Shown here: one piece after another, positions 33,195-41,590 of the stretch
Position numbering within the stretch: position 1 is the stretch's first letter
How the letters are laid out: every line of letters begins with the position of its first letter
From: Oceanobacillus senegalensis
GTDB lineage: Bacteria > Bacillota > Bacilli > Bacillales > Amphibacillaceae
DNA length: 64,000 bases
NCBI RefSeq assembly: GCF_900176885.1
Contig: NZ_LT839648.1
Coordinates: forward strand, 895,049-959,048
Direction: 5' to 3'
Notes under the pieces: model-generated
What the model was told of the DNA's origin: nothing
Seen by the model: only the letters and a program-made list of their open reading frames with translations
Database searches by the model: none
Made by a program: the position numbers and the translations under genes

Positions 33195-33926
33195 GTGGTC
33201 CATAAATATTTTAATCAGGTGAAAGATATTTTAGATAAAGTAGAAACAAATGAAGGATTGAAAATAGGAGAAGCAGCTGAGAAAATCAGTGCAACGCTTC
33301 AACAAGATGATGGGGTGGTCCACTTATTCGGCTGTGGGCATTCCCATATGCTTACAGAGGAAGTGTATTACCGTGCAGGTGGGTTAGTTCCCGTTCATCC
33401 GATTCTCCATGAGCCGTTAATGCTTCATGAAGGAGCCATCAAGTCATCTGAACTGGAGCGGCAGCCTGACTATGCAAGGACGTTTATGGAGGAACAAGAC
33501 ATTCGAGAAAACGATGTGATGATTGTCATATCAACATCTGGAAGAAATCCTGTTCCACTGGATACAGCGCTTATTGCTAAAGAAAAAGGGGCGTTTGTGA
33601 TTGGTTTGTCTTCCTTTATATATGCAGAAGGTCAGACATCCAGACACACTAGTGGTAAGTTTCTTCATGAAGTTGTTGATTTAGGAATTGACACCCATAT
33701 TCCAGTAGGGGATGCTTTGTTATCCGATACCAGTGTGGCAGTGAATTTTGCACCAGGTTCCACAGTTGTTGGGGCGTCAATTCTTAATGAGATGATGGGA
33801 AAGGTGATATCAAGCATGGCTGAGAACGGTTTTGACCCCCCTGTGCTTTTAAGTGGAAATGTTGATGGTGCAGATATGCATAACAAAAAAATAATGGAAA
33901 AATATAAGAAAAGAATTTCTTTTTAA
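33195..33926 (+). CDS. SIS-domain protein (UPF0309 type)
   Basis: 243-residue sugar-isomerase-fold protein of the UPF0309 family: VVHLFGCGHSHMLTEEVYYRAGGL and MIVISTSGRNPVPLDTAL mark the phosphosugar loop. The family has no firmly known reaction; the fold binds phosphosugars. A GTG start at 33195 is preferred because GAGG precedes it and it gives the usual MVHKYF-like N-terminus; ATG at 33180 has no ribosome site. It is placed 32 bases after the EIIA gene and before the GlcNAc permease, so a role with GlcNAc-6P, GlcN-6P or MurNAc-6P is likely by context. Confidence 0.8.
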   Translation: MVHKYFNQVKDILDKVETNEGLKIGEAAEKISATLQQDDGVVHLFGCGHSHMLTEEVYYRAGGLVPVHPILHEPLMLHEGAIKSSELERQPDYARTFMEEQDIRENDVMIVISTSGRNPVPLDTALIAKEKGAFVIGLSSFIYAEGQTSRHTSGKFLHEVVDLGIDTHIPVGDALLSDTSVAVNFAPGSTVVGASILNEMMGKVISSMAENGFDPPVLLSGNVDGADMHNKKIMEKYKKRISF

Positions 33927-33940
33927 TAAAAGATATATAG

Positions 33941-33957
33941 TGGTATAGATGACTATA
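33941..33957. promoter_or_regulatory. NagR (dre-like) box upstream of the GlcNAc permease
   Basis: TGGTATAGATGACTATA contains TATAG-N4-CTATA, the same geometry as the box at 37341. It lies 120 bp ahead of the permease start, beside a TATAAT at 33960. Confidence 0.55.
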
Positions 33958-34076
33958 AGTATAATCTTGTAATAAGAGTAAAGGAGGCGGTGTCTGCAAT
34001 TGGTAACGGATGCATTTAAAAATTGTTTAAAGGTAAGTCATAGATTTTATCAATTTTAAAAAGTGGGGTTTTATTT

Positions 34077-35531
34077 ATGATGAAATATCTTCAAAACCTT
34101 GGTAAGTCCCTTATGCTTCCAGTTTCTGTTTTACCTGCAGCTGCGATTTTAATGGGGATTGGTAATGCGATAGACTCCGGTGGCGGGAATTTCCTTTCAG
34201 CATTTTTAATTAGTGCTGGTAGTGCAATTTTAAACTTTATTCCAATCTTATTTGCTGTCGGTGTTGCGATTGGGATGACCAAGTCAAAAGATGGACCAGC
34301 TGCACTTAGTGGTTTAGTCGGTTATTTAGTTGTAACGACAGTACTATCAACAGGTAATGTTGCAAATATACTTCAGATAGAAGTTGAAAGTGTCAATTTA
34401 GCTTTTGAAAATATTGAAAACGTGTTTGTGGGTATTATTTCTGGTCTCGTTGCAGCTGCTTTATACAATCGTTATAGTCATGTGAGATTGCCGGATGCAT
34501 TGGCTTTCTTTAGTGGTAAACGACTAGTACCGATTCTTACAGCGGCAGCAATGGCAGCGATATCTCTCATTTTACTGTTAGTATGGCCTGTTGTTTATAC
34601 TGGATTGGTTACATTTGGTGAGGCAATTAGTGGATTAGGTGCGATTGGTGCTGGTCTCTATGGCTTCTTTAATCGAATTTTAATTCCAACTGGACTACAC
34701 CATGCACTAAATAACGTATTCTGGTTTGATTTAGCTGGTATTAATGATATCGGTAAATTTTGGTCCGGTGAAGGTACACTAGGTGTTACTGGAATGTACC
34801 AGGCAGGGTTCTTCCCGATTATGATGTTCGGTCTGCCAGCTGCAGCACTTGCGATGTATCATACCGCTAAAACGAAGCGGAAGAAACAAACTGCATCACT
34901 ATTAATGGCAGTAGCGTTTGCATCATTCCTTACGGGTGTAACAGAACCACTTGAATTCTCATTCATGTTCTTAGCACCAGCACTCTATGTGGTACACGCA
35001 GTATTAACTGGTTTATCCCTATTTATTGCAGCTACATTCAGCTGGACAGCTGGATTTAGTTTCAGTGCTGGGTTAGTCGACTTTGTATTAAGTGCTGGAC
35101 TTCCATTAGCGAATCAGCCGTTCATGCTCATTGTACAAGGTCTTGTGTTCGCGGTTATCTACTACTTCTTATTCCGCTTTTTAATCGTGAAATTCAATTT
35201 CAAAACGCCAGGTCGTGAGGATGACGATGAAGGTGAAGAAGTGGTAGATACAGAAGCTAATCAAGCTACTTCTGGAAAAGATAAATATGCGGTCATGGCT
35301 GAGCAAATTTATGACGGCCTTGGTGGAGATGGAAATGTTAGATCTGTTGATAATTGTGCCACTCGTCTGCGTTTGGAAGTAGAAGACATGGATAAGGTTG
35401 ATCAGAAGAAAATTAAGGATACTGGTGTTCCTGGTGTCAATGTAGTTGGTAAACATAACGTTCAAGTTATTGTCGGAACTCAAGTTCAGGCAGTTGCGGA
35501 TGAAGTGCATAAATTAAGAAAGAATGACTAG
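34077..35531 (+). CDS. nagE: PTS EIICB, N-acetylglucosamine specific
   Basis: 484 residues: EIIC (about ten helices; LGKSLMLPVSVLPAAAILMGIGNAID at the start, PTGLHHALNNVFWFDL, FLTGVTEPLEFSFMF substrate loop) and then an acidic linker and EIIB (Cys in SVDNCATRLRLEV). There is no EIIA, as in B. subtilis NagP. It imports GlcNAc as GlcNAc-6P. It depends on a separate EIIA, most simply the gene at 32674 in the same cluster. Two ATGs are adjacent (34077 and 34080), with GTGGGG upstream as the ribosome site. GlcNAc specificity is inferred from motifs and the neighbouring nagA, nagB and nagR. Confidence 0.92.
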   Translation: MMKYLQNLGKSLMLPVSVLPAAAILMGIGNAIDSGGGNFLSAFLISAGSAILNFIPILFAVGVAIGMTKSKDGPAALSGLVGYLVVTTVLSTGNVANILQIEVESVNLAFENIENVFVGIISGLVAAALYNRYSHVRLPDALAFFSGKRLVPILTAAAMAAISLILLLVWPVVYTGLVTFGEAISGLGAIGAGLYGFFNRILIPTGLHHALNNVFWFDLAGINDIGKFWSGEGTLGVTGMYQAGFFPIMMFGLPAAALAMYHTAKTKRKKQTASLLMAVAFASFLTGVTEPLEFSFMFLAPALYVVHAVLTGLSLFIAATFSWTAGFSFSAGLVDFVLSAGLPLANQPFMLIVQGLVFAVIYYFLFRFLIVKFNFKTPGREDDDEGEEVVDTEANQATSGKDKYAVMAEQIYDGLGGDGNVRSVDNCATRLRLEVEDMDKVDQKKIKDTGVPGVNVVGKHNVQVIVGTQVQAVADEVHKLRKND

Positions 35532-35537
35532 TAAATA

Positions 35538-35567
35538 GGGCCGGTATTCTAAAAGGATGCTGGCCTT
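35538..35567 (+). terminator. Hairpin between nagE and the next gene
   Basis: GGGCCGG pairs imperfectly with CTGGCCTT across 15 bases; only a weak T tract follows. Possibly a partial terminator or mRNA-stabilising hairpin. Confidence 0.45.
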
Positions 35568-35594
35568 CCTTTAAAGTTTTACGGAGGGATAATT

Positions 35595-36491
35595 ATGAAG
35601 AGGTTGTTGAATTGTTCGGCATCAGACTTTGCTCATATGAATAAACAAGCGTTGTTACAGTCGATTCGTGCAGCGGAAGGAAGAACCATGATTGCAGAGG
35701 TTATGTGTCAGACCGCTCCATTGTACCCTGGGTTAACAAATGCAGAATATGCATCGGCTTTTGGAGCAGATATGATTCTTCTAAATTTGTTTGATGTGTA
35801 TGAACAAAGGGTGGAAGGGTTAGAAAGCATGGAAGAAGGCGAAATCATTCATGAAATCAAGAAACTTATTGGTAGACCGGTTGGAATTAATTTGGAGCCG
35901 GTAGATGATACTGCAGAAGCTTTAGAAATATTGGACAAGTTACCAGAGGGTAGGAGAGCTACAGCAGATTCATTAGCAAAGGCAAAAGAATTAGGTGTGG
36001 ATTTTATTTGTTTAACTGGGAATCCTAAGACCGGTGTATCTAATCAAGCAATTGTAAACAGCATTAAGGCTGCGAAAGACCTGGATTTATTGATTATTGC
36101 TGGAAAAATGCATGGTGCGGGTGTGATCGAAGACGTAGCAGCAGTTGATACAGTTAAAGGGTTGATTGGTGCAGGTTGTGATATTGTTTTATTGCCAGGT
36201 GTTGGAACGGTTCCTGGAACAACGTTAACGAAAACGGAGAAATTAATAGAAGCAGTACATGAAGCAGGAGCCCTTGTTTTAACAACCATTGGTACAAGCC
36301 AGGAAGGGGCCGAAAAAGAGACAGTCCAGCAAATCGCATTATATAACAAAATGGTGGGAGCAGACCTCCATCATATTGGAGATGCTGGAATGAATGGCAT
36401 CTCTGTGCCGGAGCGCATTATGGATTACTCTATCGCCATTCGGGGGAAAAGACACACCTATATACGTATGGCTAGTTCCATACGAAGATAG
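35595..36491 (+). CDS. Conserved protein of unknown function, TIM-barrel-like, in the nag cluster
   Basis: 298 residues with alternating beta/alpha pattern and several barrel-like strands (GRTMIAEVMCQTAPL, ADMILLNLFDV, RPVGINLEPVDD, VDFICLTGNPKTGVSN, LLIIAGKMHGAGV, CDIVLLPGVGTVPGTT, GALVLTTIGTSQEGAE, GADLHHIGDAGMNGI). I do not recognise a named enzyme. Relatives next to PTS genes are often called haloacid dehalogenase-like, but no HAD motif (DxDxT) is visible; it may be the family now numbered DUF7916, which I cannot confirm. It follows nagE by 63 bases with AGGGAT as a weak ribosome site. Conserved Glu, Lys and His residues on strand ends suggest an enzyme acting on a phosphosugar or an oxoacid by-product. 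Confidence 0.6.
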   Translation: MKRLLNCSASDFAHMNKQALLQSIRAAEGRTMIAEVMCQTAPLYPGLTNAEYASAFGADMILLNLFDVYEQRVEGLESMEEGEIIHEIKKLIGRPVGINLEPVDDTAEALEILDKLPEGRRATADSLAKAKELGVDFICLTGNPKTGVSNQAIVNSIKAAKDLDLLIIAGKMHGAGVIEDVAAVDTVKGLIGAGCDIVLLPGVGTVPGTTLTKTEKLIEAVHEAGALVLTTIGTSQEGAEKETVQQIALYNKMVGADLHHIGDAGMNGISVPERIMDYSIAIRGKRHTYIRMASSIRR

Positions 36492-36537
36492 GGCACGATA
36501 CGTGGCACTGATTTTAGTAGAGGTGGAGGCGCCAGCT

Positions 36538-37266
36538 CTAGTCCCGCTTCATTTGCATTTTAAATTTGTATTTGTCAGAGCGATAGGTGGATGTAACATA
36601 TTCAATTGGTGTCTCTTTAACATCGTTCAGGTAACTGGTTCGGTGCATGACTAGGACTGGATCATTTTCATTAATGTTTAAGTAATGGATTTCATCCTCA
36701 TTTGCAAGTGATGCTTCAATCGTTTGATCACCATAATCGATGGTTAAGTTTAATTTTTTTTCAATATAGTCGTAAAAAGATATGTCTATATCCTGCTCAT
36801 TTAATTCTCCGACCAATGCCTTTGGTGTGTAGACGGTTTCTAATGCAACAGGTTCTTCATTTGCAAGGCGAATTCGTTTGATTTCGTAAATTTTATCCGT
36901 TGTTTCCATTTGTAACTTAGAGGCGACTAAAGCGTTTCCACTAGTTTCGTTAAAACTAAGCAATTTACTGGATGGGGTCAACCCACGATTGATCATGTCT
37001 TCACTAAAACTAGATAGTCCGGACAAGTCTTGTTCAAATTTTTTATCAGCAACAAAGGTACCTCTTCCTTTTTGGCGGTAAATCAGTCCTTCTTTGACCA
37101 AGTTTGAGATAGCCTGTCGAACAGTCATTCTGCTAATATCATACTTTTCGGAATAGTCCCGTTCGGAAGGGAGTATATCACCTGGAGCCAGTTCTTCCAG
37201 TATCATGCGACGTATCTCTTCTTCTAGTTGATAGTAAATAGGAATGGGTGAATTTTTATTAATCAT
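36538..37266 (-). CDS. nagR: GntR/HutC-family regulator of GlcNAc use
   Basis: 242 residues: winged helix at 5-75 (IPIYYQLEEEIRRMILEELAPGDILPSERDYSEKYDISRMTVRQAISNLVKEGLIYRQKGRGTFVA region) and a UTRA effector domain from about 95 to 235. B. subtilis NagR (YvoA) has the same size and layout and binds GlcN-6P/GlcNAc-6P. It is divergent from nagA-nagB and convergent with the TIM-barrel gene. Dre-like boxes at 37341, 33941 and 32271 mark its likely regulon. The ribosome site AAAGGGA is 7-8 bases before ATG. Confidence 0.92.
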   Translation of the reverse strand: MINKNSPIPIYYQLEEEIRRMILEELAPGDILPSERDYSEKYDISRMTVRQAISNLVKEGLIYRQKGRGTFVADKKFEQDLSGLSSFSEDMINRGLTPSSKLLSFNETSGNALVASKLQMETTDKIYEIKRIRLANEEPVALETVYTPKALVGELNEQDIDISFYDYIEKKLNLTIDYGDQTIEASLANEDEIHYLNINENDPVLVMHRTSYLNDVKETPIEYVTSTYRSDKYKFKMQMKRD

Positions 37267-37340
37267 GTTTTTTCCCTTTCTATAGTTAATCTAACATTAG
37301 TTTACCAAAAGTATTTTAACTTGTACATAAATATATAAAT

Positions 37341-37356
37341 GTATAGACAACTATAC
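37341..37356. promoter_or_regulatory. NagR (dre-like) box between nagR and nagA
   Basis: GTATAGACAACTATAC is a perfect GTATAG-N4-CTATAC repeat and contains the dre core GTATAGACAACT. Placed to control both divergent genes. Confidence 0.68.
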
Positions 37357-37399
37357 TAATGTATGCTAATTTATAGATAGAAAGGAATGATAATCGGTT

Positions 37400-38572
37400 A
37401 TGGATACAACAATAGTGATTAAGAATGCAACAATTCTTCTTGAAAATCGGGAAGAGATTAATGGAAGCATTCTATTAAAGGATGGAAAAATCAACACCAT
37501 TTATACTGAGAAAAATCAACTAGGTAATGTCCTTGAAAACGCTCGAATCATCGACGCTACGAACCTGACTGCCATTCCCGGTTTTATTGATAGTCATATT
37601 CATGGGGCAAACGGAGCGGACACAATGGATGCAACCGAAGAAGCCCTTGATGGGATGGCTTCCATTTTACCAAAAGAAGGAACCACAAGCTTTCTTGCAA
37701 CGACCATTACACAAGCTCCAGAACAAATTGATAAAGCATTGGAAAATGTCGCAATCTATAAAAATAAACCTGGTCATGCAGAACTGATTGGAGTTCATTT
37801 GGAAGGCCCGTTTGTTGAAAAAACAAAAGCCGGTGCCCAACCATTAAAATACATTGTGGAACCGGATGTTGATCAATTCATGAAATGGCAGGATATATCT
37901 GGGAATACGATTCGGACCATTACTATGGCTCCCGAGCATGATGTCGATGGAACCTTTATCCGTACATTAAACGAACAAGGTGTAACGGTTTCTGCAGGAC
38001 ATACGGATGTAGGTTTTGAAGGTATGAAAAAGGCTGTTGCGCAAGGGGTTACACAGTTGACTCACTTATGCAATGCGATGAACGGAATTCACCACCGCGA
38101 TATTGGAGCAGTTGGAGCGGCATTTCAATTAGAGGCGTTACAGGCAGAATTGATTGCTGACGGGATTCATGTTGCACCAGAAATGATGCAGCTTATTTAT
38201 AATAACGTTGGATGTGACAGGCTTATCCTGATTACAGACGCAATGCGTGCGAAAGGGTTACCAGCTGGAGATTATGAGCTGGGCGGGCAACCTGTAAAAG
38301 TAAATGAAGATCGTGCGGTTTTAGAAGATGGAACACTAGCAGGAAGTATTTTGAAAATGGATGACGCTGCTCGTAGGATGCTTGGACTTGATGGGGTAGA
38401 CCTGCATGACGTGGTTAACATGGCTTCCATCAATCCAGCAAAACAAATCGGTGTCTATGACAAAAAAGGAAGCATTACAACAGGAAAAGATGCGGATATT
38501 TTACTTGTGGATGATGATTTAAATATTAAATATACCATTTGCCGTGGTGAGATTGCGATGGAAGTGGAGTGA
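37400..38572 (+). CDS. nagA: N-acetylglucosamine-6-phosphate deacetylase
   Basis: 390-residue amidohydrolase-fold enzyme giving GlcN-6P and acetate. Metal and substrate motifs are present: DSHIHGANGADT, GVHLEGPF (metal Glu), SAGHTDVGF, THLCNAMNGIHHRDIG and LITDAMRAKG (catalytic Asp). It shares stop/start junctions with nagB (nagB starts five bases after the stop). It receives GlcNAc-6P from both NagE and MurQ and so joins the two halves of the island. The AAAGGA site is 13 bases from ATG, slightly long. Confidence 0.96.
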   Translation: MDTTIVIKNATILLENREEINGSILLKDGKINTIYTEKNQLGNVLENARIIDATNLTAIPGFIDSHIHGANGADTMDATEEALDGMASILPKEGTTSFLATTITQAPEQIDKALENVAIYKNKPGHAELIGVHLEGPFVEKTKAGAQPLKYIVEPDVDQFMKWQDISGNTIRTITMAPEHDVDGTFIRTLNEQGVTVSAGHTDVGFEGMKKAVAQGVTQLTHLCNAMNGIHHRDIGAVGAAFQLEALQAELIADGIHVAPEMMQLIYNNVGCDRLILITDAMRAKGLPAGDYELGGQPVKVNEDRAVLEDGTLAGSILKMDDAARRMLGLDGVDLHDVVNMASINPAKQIGVYDKKGSITTGKDADILLVDDDLNIKYTICRGEIAMEVE

Positions 38573-38577
38573 TAGGA

Positions 38578-39309
38578 ATGAATTTGATAAAAGTAAAAGA
38601 CTACGAAGAAATGAGTAATCGTGCTTGCGAGTATCTTGTAAAAAAAATACATGAACTGGATAATCCAGTGCTAGGTCTTGCAACGGGATCAACACCAGAA
38701 GGTTTGTACAAGCGTTTGATTGAAAAATATAATAGCGATGAAGTATCATTTAAAGGTGTTACAACGTTTAATCTAGATGAGTATGTCGGACTAAGCAAAG
38801 AGGATCCACAGAGTTATCATTATTACATGATGGATAAATTTTTCAACCATATTGGGGATATTTCTTCGGAAAATATTCATCTGCCAAACGGCACTGCCGA
38901 AGACTTAGAACAGGAATGCAAAGATTATGAAGTACTTATTCGAAAGGCAGGCCATGTTGATATTCAAGTTTTAGGAATAGGGAAAAATGGTCATATCGGT
39001 TTTAATGAACCAGGAACACCGTTTACAAGCAGAACCCATGTGGTTGAACTTGATGAATCCACTCGTCAGGCAAATTCTAGGTTTTTTGATTCCATGGATG
39101 ATGTTCCAAAACAAGCAATTTCAATGGGCATTGAAACAATTATGGAAAGCAAGGAAATAATTTTGCTTGTCTCTGGCGAGGGAAAAGCAGAAGCATTGGC
39201 TCGATTGTTGGAAACGGACGCGGAAACGACTGAAGATTTTCCAGCATCGGTATTAAGAAAACATAATCATGTAACGATTATTGCGGATGAAGCAAGTAGG
39301 TTGAAATAA
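38578..39309 (+). CDS. nagB: Glucosamine-6-phosphate deaminase
   Basis: 243-residue enzyme converting GlcN-6P to fructose-6-P and ammonia. Family motifs are LGLATGSTPEGLYKRL, TFNLDEYVGL (catalytic Asp), QVLGIGKNGHIGFNEPGTPF (catalytic Asp/His/Glu region) and SMGIETIMESKEIILLVSGEGKA. Length equals the bacillar NagB, which lacks the allosteric tail of the E. coli enzyme. ATG at 38578 is chosen; a GTG nine bases earlier would overlap nagA. The last gene of nagAB, followed by a terminator. Confidence 0.96.
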   Translation: MNLIKVKDYEEMSNRACEYLVKKIHELDNPVLGLATGSTPEGLYKRLIEKYNSDEVSFKGVTTFNLDEYVGLSKEDPQSYHYYMMDKFFNHIGDISSENIHLPNGTAEDLEQECKDYEVLIRKAGHVDIQVLGIGKNGHIGFNEPGTPFTSRTHVVELDESTRQANSRFFDSMDDVPKQAISMGIETIMESKEIILLVSGEGKAEALARLLETDAETTEDFPASVLRKHNHVTIIADEASRLK

Positions 39310-39328
39310 GTGGGAGAAGAAATTATGA

Positions 39329-39366
39329 AGAACACTTGGGCCTTGGACGGTCCAGGTGTTTTTTTG
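39329..39366 (+). terminator. Terminator after nagB
   Basis: GAACACTTGG and GGAC pair with GTCC and CCAGGTGTT, then a seven-T run. Confidence 0.9.
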
Positions 39367-39450
39367 TTGTATTGGTATGCCGAATGTGGGGAAGGTGGTA
39401 GAATTGTAGATGAATAATGACACATCAAAAGGTACCATGCGCGGGCGTCG

Positions 39451-39540
39451 ACACGATTATGTGCGACTCCATCCAACTGACGTGCGATTTAAAGAAGCTA
39501 TTAGCCTTAATGTACGATTTTAAACCAGGAAAGTGCAATT
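39451..39540 (+). repeat. Short spaced GTGCGAT-like repeats
   Basis: GTGCGA-type words occur at 39461, 39482, 39512 (GTACGA) and 39533 (GTGCAA), i.e. spacings of 21, 30 and 21, equivalent to two 51-bp units. They lie in the 352-base gap between nagB and the D-serine dehydratase gene. The rest of the gap shows nothing else beyond the terminator. Confidence 0.4.
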
Positions 39541-39661
39541 ATGACATCGGGTGATTAAGGAGAATAGTGAGAACCTCAATTTAACACAATTCGACAGCCT
39601 ACATTTCATTTGATATCTTATATATACAGAATACTAGATTTTTAGACATAGGAGGACAAAA

Positions 39662-40969
39662 ATGTTAGCGCATACAGAAATCCAGACTTTACAAGATAAA
39701 TTTCCAATCATGAAAGAAATACTGAAGTTGAAACCGGTATTTTGGGTAAATCCGAAGGCTAAGAAATTAGAGGAAGGTAGTTTTTCATTAGGGCATAAAG
39801 ATGTCGTAGAAGCTGAAAATCTTTGGAGGCGATATACCCCCTTTTTTAAAAAGGTATTTCCGGAAACAAAACAACTTAATGGTTGGATTGAGTCTCCTCT
39901 TGAAAAAGTAGATTCAATGAAAAACGAGCTGGAAAAATTCTATGCTACTACACTAGAAGGGGATCTCTTTTTAAAATGTGATAATAAGCTCCCTATTGCT
40001 GGTTCGGTAAAAGCTCGTGGGGGGATTTTTGAAATATTACATTATGCGGCAACACTCGCTCAAGATGCTGGTCTTATTGGAAAGGAAGAAAGTTTTGAAA
40101 GTTTATCCAATCCGGAGTTTAAGGAACTTTTTAGCGAGTATACCATTGGTGTTGGTTCAACAGGAAACTTAGGCTTGAGCATTGGGATTATGAGTGCAAA
40201 ACTAGGTTTTCAAGTTAATGTATACATGTCAAAGGACGCTAAACAATGGAAAAAGGATCTTCTCCGTGAAAAAGGTGCAACAGTTTACGAGTTCACCGGA
40301 GATTTTAGTGAGGCTGTTACAGAAGGAAGAAAGAAAACAAACGCGAATCCTAAAGGTTATTTTGTAGATGACGAGAACTCCAAGCATTTATTCTTAGGAT
40401 ATAGCACGGTAGCCTTTCGTTTGAAAAAACAACTAGATGAGAAGGGTATAGTGGTTGACCAGGACCATCCATTGTTTGTATACCTTCCATGTGGAGTGGG
40501 TGGTGCACCAGGTGGAATAACATTTGGTTTGAAACAATTATTCGGTGATCATGTACACTGCTTTTTCGCTGAACCAGTACATTCACCAAGCATGTTGGTT
40601 GGACTTTTAACAGGATTAAAAAATGAAGTAAGTGTGCAGGATATTGGGATAGATAATCAAACAGCAGCAGATGGTTTAGCAGTTGGAAGACCTTCCATAT
40701 TTGCCAGCAGTTTTAGTGAGCAATTAGTAAGTGGTATTTATACTATTGAGGATGATAAATTATTTCAATTGCTACAGTTATTGGCCAAAAGTGAGAACAT
40801 CTATGTAGAGCCGTCAGCTACAGCAGGCTTCTCAGGACCATTTGAAGTATTAAATTCAAATTATATGAAAGATAAATCAATGCAAACGGAAAAGGCTACA
40901 CATATTGTTTGGGCAACTGGTGGTGGATTAGTGCCAGAAGATGAAATGAATACGTTTTTAAATAGGTAA
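39662..40969 (+). CDS. dsdA: D-serine dehydratase
   Basis: 435-residue PLP fold-type II enzyme deaminating D-serine to pyruvate and ammonia. The PLP Lys is in IAGSVKARGGIFEILHYA (about residue 117), with GVGSTGNLGLSIGI as the phosphate cup start, YLPCGVGGAPGGITFGLK and a C-terminal ATGGGLVPE motif. Length matches DsdA (about 440). No DsdC regulator or DsdX transporter adjoins. The partner gene downstream is a YbaK-type deacylase. AGGAGG lies seven bases before ATG. Confidence 0.94.
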   Translation: MLAHTEIQTLQDKFPIMKEILKLKPVFWVNPKAKKLEEGSFSLGHKDVVEAENLWRRYTPFFKKVFPETKQLNGWIESPLEKVDSMKNELEKFYATTLEGDLFLKCDNKLPIAGSVKARGGIFEILHYAATLAQDAGLIGKEESFESLSNPEFKELFSEYTIGVGSTGNLGLSIGIMSAKLGFQVNVYMSKDAKQWKKDLLREKGATVYEFTGDFSEAVTEGRKKTNANPKGYFVDDENSKHLFLGYSTVAFRLKKQLDEKGIVVDQDHPLFVYLPCGVGGAPGGITFGLKQLFGDHVHCFFAEPVHSPSMLVGLLTGLKNEVSVQDIGIDNQTAADGLAVGRPSIFASSFSEQLVSGIYTIEDDKLFQLLQLLAKSENIYVEPSATAGFSGPFEVLNSNYMKDKSMQTEKATHIVWATGGGLVPEDEMNTFLNR

Positions 40970-41038
40970 ATTATGGTTGATAGTGACAGAAACATATTAA
41001 TCTGATATGAATGATTTTAGTGGTAAAGAGGTAATTTT

Positions 41039-41521
41039 ATGAAAAGGAAAAAATTGCAAAAGACGAATGCAATTAGATTATTAGAAAAAGAGAACATTGA
41101 CTATAAAATTCATGAATACAAATGGAATGAAATCTCAGAAGCGAAAAAAATAGCAAATGATGTAGGTATTTCACAAGAGAAAATTTATAAAACTCTAGTT
41201 TCTGTTGGGGATAAAACAGGTGTTCTTGTAACCTGTATTCCGTCTTCATCCGAATTAGATTTAAAAGCACTTGCAAAAGTTAGTGGAAATAAAAAAGTTG
41301 AAATGCTTCCAATGAAAAATTTGGAGAAAACTACAGGATATATACGTGGTGGTTGTTCGCCTATTGGGATGAAGAAGCTTTTTCCAACTTATATTTCGTC
41401 TACAGCTGAATCCATGGAAAGCGTCGTTGTATCTGCGGGTAGAAGGGGACTTCAAATAGAAGTTAATCCGGACGAACTTCTGGCAGTGACGAATGCCAAT
41501 TATGCTATTATAACCATTTAA
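41039..41521 (+). CDS. ybaK: YbaK/EbsC family aminoacyl-tRNA deacylase
   Basis: 160 residues, one YbaK/ProX domain. YbaK hydrolyses Cys-tRNA(Pro) misacylated by prolyl-tRNA synthetase. The invariant Lys lies in KIYKTLVSV and the GGCSPIGMKK loop is typical for YbaK rather than ProXp-Ala. The ribosome site is AAAGAGG. It follows dsdA by 69 bases on the same strand, with no promoter obvious between them, so the two may be co-transcribed. Confidence 0.92.
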   Translation: MKRKKLQKTNAIRLLEKENIDYKIHEYKWNEISEAKKIANDVGISQEKIYKTLVSVGDKTGVLVTCIPSSSELDLKALAKVSGNKKVEMLPMKNLEKTTGYIRGGCSPIGMKKLFPTYISSTAESMESVVVSAGRRGLQIEVNPDELLAVTNANYAIITI

Positions 41522-41528
41522 AGAAATA

Positions 41529-41553
41529 GGTAGAAGATCTTAAAACTTCTACC
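41529..41553 (-). terminator. Hairpin at the end of the symporter operon
   Basis: GGTAGAAG pairs perfectly with CTTCTACC around nine bases. On the minus strand it is followed by TATTTCTTT, so it may end the symporter transcript and fold in the ybaK mRNA as well. Confidence 0.55.
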
Positions 41554-41590
41554 GGACTTCGATAAATACTATATAAGTTAAGTAACTTAC

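Noticed and set aside
34000-34058. 19-codon TTG-started frame upstream of nagE
   Set aside because: AAAGGAGG is present but 12 bases away and the peptide has no recognisable feature; evidence too thin to list as a gene.
39451-39540. CRISPR array
   Set aside because: Repeats are only 6-8 bases, degenerate and unevenly spaced; no cas genes are in the window.
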